From: Cephalotus follicularis
Taxonomy: Eukaryota > Streptophyta > Magnoliopsida > Oxalidales > Cephalotaceae
Assembly (NCBI GenBank): GCA_001972305.1
Contig: BDDD01000895.1
Span: 124,001 to 188,000, forward strand
Direction of reading: 5' to 3'
Length of the DNA: 64,000 nt
Shown here: positions 36,242 to 45,009 of the stretch, piece by piece
Layout: each line of letters begins with the position of its first letter
How positions within the stretch are numbered: position 1 is the first letter of the stretch
Notes under the pieces: model-generated
Database searches by the model: none
Seen by the model: only the letters and a program-made list of their open reading frames with translations
Told to the model about the DNA's origin: nothing
Translations under genes and position numbers: made by a program

Positions 36242-36246
36242 GAAGG

Positions 36247-37431
36247 GGGAAATTATCTGGAGACTTATTGTCTCCTCCTTTTCACTCTCATTAAATCCCC
36301 CTCACCTCCAGCCTTGGAATTGACAAGAAAAGAAAAGAATGGTCCAATGAGCAAAGGAAGAAGAATCAGTGGAGGAAGGAGTCTAGTGTAAAGGCAAAGG
36401 AGCAACTGAAGAAGTTGAGCTGAGCAAAGGAATTTGTACAGCAACATCGTCGGATTCAAGGCAGGATCTACTTCCTACTCAGTGCTCTCACTTTTTATGT
36501 GTACTGTTTGAATGTTGTGTTATTGTGATTACTCAGTCTAGAGTTAGAAAATGATTAGAGGGTAAAATGATTGGAATGTGCCTTTGCTCCTATGGAATTA
36601 ATGGGTACTGGAATAAATGAATACCTGCATACTTAGTAATGACAGTAGCGAATGGTGCGCCAGTGTATGCATTACGCATCAGAGCTTCAGGGTGTGCATC
36701 CTGCGTATGCTTTCCAAATCATCCGAGCCTGTTGCGCTATGCGCCGAGCATACCATGCATGGCCAAGCTCTCCAAGCATATGTTCCAAACATGCCACGAG
36801 CCGAGGATGCTACTATATGCTCTACATGCGTCCGAGATGCCAAGCATGCAATGTAAGGCGCCGAGCTTTTCCCAAGCATGCGTCCGAGGTGCCGATCATG
36901 CAACGTAAGGCACCGAGCTCTTCCTCAGCATGCATCCGAGGTGTCGAGCATGCAACGTAAGGTGTGAAGCTCTCCATAGTGTATACATGTCATGCCCAAG
37001 CATGCATGGTGCCGAGAGGTGCCGAGCACTATCCAGCAAGCATTCTGAGCATGCATGGCTAAGTACTGAGGTCCCCACAGCAAGGCACCCGAGCATGGCC
37101 AGGTGCAGACCTCCCCACCGCAAGGCGACCGAGCATGCATAGTACCGAGCTCTCCATGGCCAAGCACCGAGCTTTCCTTCAGCATGCATTCTGAGCATGC
37201 AAGTCATGCACCATGTGCCGAGCTATCTATTGAAAGTGTCGAGCTCCATGGCATGCATCCGAGCGTGCCATGCAATACGCTGAGCTCTCCTCTGTATGCG
37301 TCCTTAGCATGCTGAGTTCTCCACTGAAGGCACCCGACCATAGTCCTCTGCATGCATCCCTAGCAAGTCGAGCTTGTGCCAACAATGTAACTGAGCTCTC
37401 TTTCATGAGCACCACTGCATGCTTAACTAGC
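36247..37431 (+). repeat. LTR F, second segment, with GCATGC-rich array
   Basis: Continuation of LTR F between solo LTR C and solo LTR D'. The first part (36247-36640) is unremarkable; 36640-37420 is a degenerate array rich in GCATGC, CCGAG and GAGCTCTCC. No protein is supported, although overlapping frames stay open because of the repeat. Confidence 0.72.
36840..37000 (+). repeat. ~52-bp tandem repeat with GCATGC words
   Basis: Two to three clear copies: GCATGC (or TCATGC) starts at about 36844, 36876, 36896, 36928, 36948 and 36990, alternating 32 and 20 bp. The unit includes ATCCGAGGTG, CGAGCATGCAACGTAAGG and CCGAGCTCTTCC. Confidence 0.75.
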
Positions 37432-38980
37432 TGTAACACCCACAATCCGGAATCGGGAATGTCACACCCCTGATTCGGGATCGGTGTGTCACACAAAACT
37501 AACATACAGAAACATATCTTAAATCCTTACTCAAATCGTTTATGATAACGTCCCCAATTTAAGCTGATTGAAGAAAGTCTCAGTTTCAAAATCAAATGCT
37601 ATTTATAATCAATTTAATCTCCAAATTAATACGTGATGGTCTAAAACATAATCTGATAACATAACATAGTCTGAAAATCATAGTCTGAAAAATATAACAT
37701 TACTAATAGGAATCAACTCTAAGAAATCCTCAAACCAAAGGTGTTCCTCTCATCACACATTTTCCCCCAAAACTCCAGATAACCTGCCCCATGGAAAACA
37801 AAAACGCGGCTGAGCAAACCTCAGTACGGATATAGAATAAAAAAACAATTTACAAAACAAAACAGTTTACGAATCAAAATAGTTTACGAAATAAAATAAA
37901 GCAAAACAGTACGAATCTTTTACGAAAAACAGAACAATTCATAAATCAACCAAACTCATGCAATTCAAATGGCTTTTATGTCAAACACATATATATATAT
38001 AGATTCACAACCTTTTATAAAATAGATATACATTTTCGTTCATATCAGTTTCCAAAACTTTTCCAAACAGTAATTTATACTGAGAGATGCAATAACGGTA
38101 TAAATACATACATATATGCAAGGGATCCTGCAGAATCCACATGCCATGCGGAATGGCGTGTATGGCACTGCACAATCAATTCCCATAACATAAAATAACA
38201 TATATCCTAGGGCCGACACATACACCTCTATCAGAAGGGGGATCCAAATCCTATTCACAGGATATCATAACATAGAGGGACGTCGTAGACTAATCACACT
38301 GCTACGGATAGTGTCATGTCCTAGTGACAGGCCTACAACATGCATATGGTACCTCCATAGGTAGGAAACAAATATTCTCAGTATTTCAAAAATAAAGATT
38401 TTATCAAAAATCATTTCCAATTATTTGTTTACTCCCAAAACCAATCCAAAACATATCCATATCATATCATAAAATTAGCATACTTCGTAATTGAAAATCA
38501 TGCTCATAACAAAATCTGTATCATAGAAATTAGCATACTTTCATATGTGAAATAATGCTTAATTTATAAAATCAGTAATATTCAACTTTACTTAAAAGTA
38601 ATAAAACAAATTTTATTCAAAACATATCAGAAACTCATAATCAAAACGGAGATTGTTTCAGTTAAAAACCGAATAATAGAAAAACTGAACTTCTCTAATA
38701 AAAAACCGAAGATAGCCAAGAATATGAAAATCTGGACATATTCATTAAACAGTCAATATGAAAGAATAGTACATTATTCATAATAATGATTTTGATCAAT
38801 ATAAATTCAAAGGAGATTTTCGAGAACGAATAATCCTGTAACGCCCGGGGTTTTCGTTAAGGTGTAATATTGCATTTCTAATGTAATTTTACACGTGAAA
38901 TTAATGAGAACTATGTTTTTCCCCTTTGGTATGTTGGAAGTGGCAAGAGAAAGTGTGTAAGTGTGTTTTCATACAGGGGG

Positions 38981-39111
38981 AAGCCGACTGCCATAGGGAG
39001 GCAGCCGACTGGACTCCCCTGGTAAGGTAGCAGCCAGCTGCTGTGAGGAAGCAGCCGGCTGGTGGGGGTATCGGCAGAAACAGTCCACTGCCAAGTCATG
39101 GCAGCCGACTG
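38981..39111 (+). repeat. CAGCCGACTG array, LTR-proximal (element B 5' LTR)
   Basis: Starts at 38981, 39002, 39031, 39052, 39081 and 39102: three pairs, each pair 21 bp apart, with the pair repeated every 50 bp. The same pairs are present in the 3' LTR at about 45154-45285. Confidence 0.88.
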
Positions 39112-39648
39112 CCAGGTGCCAGACAACCCACGTGCTGTCAGCCTTAAAGTGATAAAAGTGGGAGTTTTGGCATTTTGGGCAGATGGTAGAGAGAGGGCCC
39201 GGGTTTTTCCCCATAAAAACACAAGCTTTCCTTCTCCAATCTCCATCTTTCTCAGTCGATTCAAGAGTGTTTGGGAGTAGAGAAAATGGAGTGAAAGTGT
39301 GTGTGTGTGTTGTGGACATAAGGAGCTTCGTGTTGAACTGGAAGCTTGGAGGCTGGACCAGTGGAGGAACCGGACTAGGAGAGGCTACTGGACGAATTTG
39401 GAGGTGCAAGGACCTCAAATCTGGGACGCAAAGAGGTGGATTACAACTCCTAACTTGGAGTTCTAAGGTAGGGGAAAGCTATAATTGTGATTTAAAGTCA
39501 TTTATAATGATGTTCATGAGTGAAATGCATGTGTTATACTGTGATAAGGCATGAATGTGTATTGTGGTGATAGTGCTTTGTGGTTTGGTTGGTTAAATAT
39601 GGATTGAGATGTGTGATTTCTGCTGTTTTTGGGCACTGCCCGTAGGGG

Positions 39649-39763
39649 CAACCAACTGTCCAGGGAGGACAGCCTACTGTCCGAGGCCGGTAGTCGACTG
39701 TTCGTGACGAACAGCCGACTACCCATGGAAAGCAGCCGACTATGGATTGGAGCCAGTTGACTA
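39649..39763 (+). repeat. CAGTCGACTG array with exact 21-bp steps (element B 5' LTR)
   Basis: Six words start at 39649, 39670, 39691, 39712, 39733 and 39754, every step exactly 21 bp. Word variants: CAACCAACTG, CAGCCTACTG, TAGTCGACTG, CAGCCGACTA, CAGCCGACTA, CAGTTGACTA. Spacers are unrelated. Confidence 0.92.
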
Positions 39764-39967
39764 TTCGTGCCTGGTGTTGCAGGTTGCTCCCTGCTGATTT
39801 TGTAGCTGGCTGTCAGAGGAAGGCAGCCGACTGTGGGTGTTACAGCCGACTGTTTTGAGTAACAGCCGACTGTCCACGTGTCACTCTACCCGGGCTTGCT
39901 GAGGTGGCATGCTGGGACAAGTGTCGATAAAGGAATGTGTATTGGACCAGCGAATTGCCAAGGAGGG

Positions 39968-40125
39968 CAGCCGACTGTTGGTAAGGGACCAGCCGACTGC
40001 CGGTAAGGTACAGCCGACTGCCAAGCAGGGCAGCCGACTGTTGGTTAAGGGCAGCCGACTGCCACGTAAGGGACAACCGACTGTTGAAGGAGAACAGCCG
40101 ACTGTCAGTGAGAGACAGCCGACTG
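39968..40125 (+). repeat. CAGCCGACTG array with ~21-bp steps (element B 5' LTR)
   Basis: Eight words start at 39968, 39990, 40011, 40031, 40052, 40074, 40095 and 40116 (steps 22, 21, 20, 21, 22, 21, 21). This array is deleted from the 3' LTR. Confidence 0.93.
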
Positions 40126-40844
40126 GTTGGGACTGTCTTGCATTGTGAGCATATGTGTGCATCTTGTACAGTGATAAACTGTATTTCGAATTGGTTATTG
40201 ATGATTGTGAAACATTTTACCCCTTTTGGAGGTGCAAACATGATTTCGATAAATCATTACTTTATGTGAAATGTACGTTTTGAGATATATATAAATATTC
40301 TCGAAAGATTGTGAAAATGGCTTCCAAAACCTTGTGAAAATGTGTTTGGTTAATCGAATGGTTTATTAAAATCATTTGTTGTTTGGAAAAGTATGTTTTC
40401 CAAAAGGATTGCGAAAGTGGCTTTCGAGGGTTTGAAAAGCTGTTATACGAAATACGTATTTTTGAGGTATTTGAATGTAGTTCAAATAACCGGGTTTTAC
40501 TGAAAGTGTATGGTTCCAAGTACTTTGATACTTGAGTTTTCGATTAAAGTATTGTTATATATATTTTGACAAATATATATGTTGCAAGTATTTATGTCTA
40601 TAAATTACTTGAAATGTTTGAAGGAAAATGTATTGTTGCAAGTATTTTATGAAGCATAATTTACTCGGGAAATGGAGTGTTATATATATATTTTTTGACA
40701 AATATATATATGTTGTAAGTATTTATACTTTAAACGTTTTGGAAACGAACTGCAATGTTTTGAACGAGATGTTTTGATCAAGTATTTATTTTATAAACTA
40801 CTTGAGTGGTTTTGTGTGTGCTGTGATTGCACTGTTATCGTGAT

Positions 40845-41150
40845 TGTGTTGAGTGTTGGTACTTAGCCGCTGTGCTAGTATCCACTGTTATCGTTGAGTG
40901 TTGGTACTTAGCCGCTGTGCTAGTATGGTTTACCGTGTATTGATTGTTGTTACTTAGCCGTCGTGCTAGTAACGTGGATGTTATTGTATTGATTGTGATT
41001 GAATGTTGCCGCGTTGCCGCTAATGTTGGTACTTAGCCGCCGTGCTAGTATCGTGAGTGTTGCCGTTAGCGGGGAAGTGTTGGTACTTGCCGTCGTGCTT
41101 GTATCGTAGTGTGTTCTGAGTGTTGTTACTCGCCGTCGTGCCAGTAACGG
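40845..41150 (+). repeat. Degenerate tandem repeat with CTTAGCCGCCGTGCTAGTA words
   Basis: Units of roughly 45-60 bp with TTGGTACTTAGCCGCTGTGC or TTGTTACTTAGCCGTCGTGC and a trailing CTAGTA(T/A)CG recur about five to six times. The same array appears after the gap (42440-42690) and in the 3' LTR (46148-46410). Confidence 0.82.
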
Positions 41151-41372
41151 GAAGAGTATAGTGTTGTCCTGTGGGACGTGGCTGATCGTTATTGTGGAGT
41201 GATGGGTCCTTAGAGACCTGAGACATAGTTGGCTACTTGGGTTGTTGTGATATTGTGAACCGTGTAATTGTAATGTGTTGATGTGCTCTGGTGACATCGT
41301 GGGCTGTGACCTTGTTGTTGTGGTATATATATATGCATCGAGATATAGTATGTACTGCATCATTGTGCATTC

Positions 41373-42345
41373 NNNNNNNNNNNNNNNNNNNNNNNNNNNN
41401 NNNNNNNNNNNNNNNNNNNNNNNNNNNNNNNNNNNNNNNNNNNNNNNNNNNNNNNNNNNNNNNNNNNNNNNNNNNNNNNNNNNNNNNNNNNNNNNNNNNN
41501 NNNNNNNNNNNNNNNNNNNNNNNNNNNNNNNNNNNNNNNNNNNNNNNNNNNNNNNNNNNNNNNNNNNNNNNNNNNNNNNNNNNNNNNNNNNNNNNNNNNN
41601 NNNNNNNNNNNNNNNNNNNNNNNNNNNNNNNNNNNNNNNNNNNNNNNNNNNNNNNNNNNNNNNNNNNNNNNNNNNNNNNNNNNNNNNNNNNNNNNNNNNN
41701 NNNNNNNNNNNNNNNNNNNNNNNNNNNNNNNNNNNNNNNNNNNNNNNNNNNNNNNNNNNNNNNNNNNNNNNNNNNNNNNNNNNNNNNNNNNNNNNNNNNN
41801 NNNNNNNNNNNNNNNNNNNNNNNNNNNNNNNNNNNNNNNNNNNNNNNNNNNNNNNNNNNNNNNNNNNNNNNNNNNNNNNNNNNNNNNNNNNNNNNNNNNN
41901 NNNNNNNNNNNNNNNNNNNNNNNNNNNNNNNNNNNNNNNNNNNNNNNNNNNNNNNNNNNNNNNNNNNNNNNNNNNNNNNNNNNNNNNNNNNNNNNNNNNN
42001 NNNNNNNNNNNNNNNNNNNNNNNNNNNNNNNNNNNNNNNNNNNNNNNNNNNNNNNNNNNNNNNNNNNNNNNNNNNNNNNNNNNNNNNNNNNNNNNNNNNN
42101 NNNNNNNNNNNNNNNNNNNNNNNNNNNNNNNNNNNNNNNNNNNNNNNNNNNNNNNNNNNNNNNNNNNNNNNNNNNNNNNNNNNNNNNNNNNNNNNNNNNN
42201 NNNNNNNNNNNNNNNNNNNNNNNNNNNNNNNNNNNNNNNNNNNNNNNNNNNNNNNNNNNNNNNNNNNNNNNNNNNNNNNNNNNNNNNNNNNNNNNNNNNN
42301 NNNNNNNNNNNNNNNNNNNNNNNNNNNNNNNNNNNNNNNNNNNNN
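41373..42345. other. Assembly gap (973 N)
   Basis: A run of N inside the element B 5' LTR. Reading frames that cross it have no meaning. The bases on both sides are near-duplicates of each other. Confidence 0.99.
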
Positions 42346-42960
42346 TGCAATGTTTTGAACGAGATGTTTTGATCAAGTATTTATTTTATAAACTACTTGA
42401 GTGGTTTTGTGTGTGCTGTGATTGCACTGTTATCGTGATTGTGTTGAGTGTTGGTACTTAGCCGCTGTGCTAGTATCGTTTACCGTGTATTGATTGTTGT
42501 TACTTAGCCGCCGTGCTAGTAACGTGGATGTTATTGTATTGACTGTGATTGAATGTTGCCGCTAGCAGGGTAATGTTGGTACTTAGCCGTCGTGCTAGTA
42601 TCGTGAGTGTTGTCGTTAGCGGGGAAGTGTTGGTACCTTCCGACGTGCTTGTATCGTAGTGTGTTCTGAGTGTTGTTGCTCGCCATCGTGCCAGTGATGG
42701 GAACAATTGTTTGCATTGAGTGTATTGATTGTCTGTCGTGACATGCCTGATTGAGTATAGTGTTGTCCTGTGGGACGTGGCTGATCGTTATTGTGGAGTG
42801 ATGGGTCCTTAGAGACCTGAGACATAGTTGGCTACTTGTGTTGTTGTGATATTGTGAACCGTGTAATGTGTTGACGTGCTCTGGTGACATCATGGGCTGT
42901 GACCTTGTGGTCGTGGCATATATATATATATATATATATGTACTGCATCATTGTGCATTC
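42346..42960 (+). repeat. Duplicate of 40751-41372 across the gap
   Basis: The sequence after the gap starts TGCAATGTTTTGAACGAG, as at 40751, and repeats the LTR up to TACTGCATCATTGTGCATTC. It differs by scattered bases and includes about 50 bp ('caattgtttgcattgag...') absent from the pre-gap copy but present in the 3' LTR. Confidence 0.9.
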
Positions 42961-43396
42961 ATATCATGACATGTTTTATCCTTGACCCTGGATCGCTTTT
43001 ATGGTTTTTCCGAGTGAGGACAAAGGCTAACCCCCTACAACTTCAGTTTGTTTCAGGTTGATGCAGCCGTTGGTTACCGTTGGGCTCCGATGAGCAAAGT
43101 GAAGTTTTATGTTATTTACTTTTGAGGAATGTTTATGGAATATTGTAATAAATGAATGGTTGTATTAATGAATATTGTTCACGCTCTGTTTGAGGGCAGT
43201 TAACTGTGATGATGTTTACTGTTGTAGCATGTAGTATGGGATGCATGTTGCGTTATGTTTCGGCTTATATTTTGTGCTTCCGCGAGTTGTTAAGGGATAT
43301 GGAAAGTTTTAATTTTATGGTATTTTGCATAAGCCGGATTTATATGTTAATTGCCACCACTTTATATGTTGTTTGTGAAACGGGGTGTGACAACAG

Positions 43397-43408
43397 TGGT
43401 ATCAGAGC
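43397..43408 (+). other. Primer-binding site, initiator-Met tRNA type (element B)
   Basis: TGGTATCAGAGC four bases after the 5' LTR end. Confidence 0.93.
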
Positions 43409-43509
43409 ATATATCCATTTATATGCTTAGCTTGGATAAGTTCCTTGGCAATTAACGAATTGTTTCCTTGAGATGATCACTAATGACATCTTTTCCTTAT
43501 AGCAACAAG

Positions 43510-44721
43510 ATGGACGGTCGGAGAAGACGCGGAAGGCGTGGGTTTGTTAATGAGAATGTTCCCGAGGGAATGAATGTTGGAGGAGACCCTATGGATGATG
43601 TTCCACAAGGAGCTACGAATGTGAATGTGCCGGGGGCACCGCCCAGAGTGAGAGATCCGTTGGATCGCATCGCTGATTTCTTTCAGCAGCAAATGGCTGC
43701 CTATCAGCAACAGATGGCTGCTAATGCAGCGAATATGAAGGAGATGCGGCGACTGTAAGCCCAAGCTCAGCCTCAGTACATGGCTCCTGCTCAGGGTGCA
43801 TGTGACGACGGTAATCGGTTTGGGAGGGACCTTGAGAGGTTCATGAGACAGAGTCCACCCAGTTTCAGAGGAGAGTTGGATGTTACCATTGTTGAGAGGT
43901 GGTTGCAGGATCTAGAAAAGATCTTTGATGGGATGAACTGTACAGATAACCAGAAACTAAAGTTTGTTGTGTACCATTTATGGGGTGAAGCCATCCACTG
44001 GTGGGAGATGGTCAAGGCAAAGTGGGAGTCAACTGGACTCGGTTGTACTTGGGAGGGGTTCCGGAAGGAGTTCCTCGATGCTTATGTGCCTCGACTTGAG
44101 CAAGAACGAAGGGAGATAGAGCTCCTGGAGCTACGCCAAGGAGAAATGACTGTGGCAGAGTATACAGCAAGGTTTATAGAGTTAGCCAGGAATTCCCCCT
44201 ATCTGGTAGCTGATGATGGTAAAAAGATACAGAGGTTTTTGAAAGGTCTGCGATCGGATCTTCGGTCAAGGATCAGGGCTATGGAATTGGGGACTTTTGT
44301 GGAGGTCGCTTAGAAGGCAAGGTTGTTAGAGAGCATCTCAAACGAAGACCGTGCTGAAAGGGCTCGTAAGTAGCGGAGCCAACAAGGCCCTACTCAGTTC
44401 AGGCCAGCGCCATCACAATGGCAAGGCAATGATTCTCCGCTCAGATCATCTGAGAACCAATCTCAGTAGACTGCCACCCAAGGAACTCCTAGTCAGGGGA
44501 GTAATGTAAGGTCTGGGGTTTTTTTCCACTATGGTCGTACCGGTCATCAAGTGAAGGATTGTTGGGTAAAGAAAGGGTTGTGTTTGAAATGTGGAGCACC
44601 TGGTCATTTGGTGAGGGATTGTCCGGAGATTGCTATGGCAGTACCCACAAGATCTGCGAGTGATAGTGGTGTTGCAGCTGGGCCTTCACAGCGAAGAGAC
44701 GCCGGCAAGGGCATCATGTGA
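43510..44721 (+). pseudogene. gag: Element B gag (broken by stops)
   Basis: ATG at 43510 starts MDGRRRRGRRGFVNENVPEG. The gag domain is well preserved: PPSFRGELDVTIVERWLQDL, YHLWGEAIHWWEM, ELRQGEMTVAEYTARFIELA. One CCHC knuckle is complete (CLKCGAPGHLVRDC, about 44582-44625), while the preceding one has lost its first two cysteines (FFHYGRTGHQVKDCW). Stops in the single frame: TAA 43756, TAG 44311, TAG 44371, TAG 44467; the frame ends with TGA at 44719 just after GKGIM, where A and E continue with KGR into protease. About 404 codons. No pol follows, so this is the only protein the element could have encoded. Confidence 0.93.
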
Positions 44722-45009
44722 GGTAAAAGTCCTTACTTTTGTTTTAAGCATGAGTTTGTTTTCTTTTGCTTTTGTAAGTGACTTGTTGTTACCAATAGGA
44801 GTTGTTCTGGGTTTACAGACCGTCTAAGTTGTAAGTAAACTACTTAGGAGGACCAACTCCTTGTAAGGGTTGTAAGCGGAAGTGAACCATGCACGGCTAT
44901 GGGCCATGAACAGACGGGGGATCGTGAAAGAGAAAATGCGAGAGCGTTGTTCTCACTTGCCCTAGTGTTGTTTAATTTCGAGGATGAAATTCCTTGAAGG
45001 AGGGGTGGA
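44722..45009 (+). other. Unidentified sequence replacing pol, then polypurine tract
   Basis: About 220 bp (44722-44940) match neither A nor E pol and have no coding look. From about 44960 the text (TTTAATTTCGAGGATGAAATTCC then the purine tract GAAGGAGGGGTGGA at 44996-45009) agrees with the 3' end of element A's internal region. Confidence 0.75.

Larger units (their letters stand above)
39468..43046 (+). promoter_or_regulatory. Possible leader intron in element B 5' LTR
   Basis: Same two edges as in element A: CTAAG|GTAGGGG and CTAACCCCCTACAACTTCAG, with a second CAG at 43056. The span is inflated by the gap and duplication; the true distance would be near 2.0 kb. Inference only. Confidence 0.35.
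38837..43392 (+). repeat. Element B 5' LTR (contains gap and duplicated segment)
   Basis: TGTAACGCCCGGGGTTTT...GGGGTGTGACA. Without the N gap and the post-gap duplicate it would be about 2968 bp, matching 3' LTR length plus its deletion (2113 + 859 = 2972). It contains three palindrome arrays, a donor-like AAG|GTAGGGG at 39467/39468, and CTAACCCCCTACAACTTCAG ending at 43046. Confidence 0.9.

Noticed and set aside
36617..37505. Overlapping frames of 70-103 codons on both strands
   Set aside because: The GC-rich GCATGC/CCGAG array lacks stops by composition; the translations are low-complexity and unlike any family.
39968..40125. CRISPR-like look of a regular word with variable spacers
   Set aside because: The word is only 10 bp, the spacer about 11 bp, the host is a plant, and there are no cas genes. 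It is an LTR motif array.
39840..40241. A 133-codon minus-strand frame and several overlapping frames with repeated SRL/SAAL-like words
   Set aside because: They are produced by the palindrome array: 21 bp is seven codons, so stops are avoided in several frames on both strands. No family resemblance.
40950..42376. Long reading frames of 338-466 codons across 41373-42345
   Set aside because: They consist almost wholly of unknown bases from the N gap.
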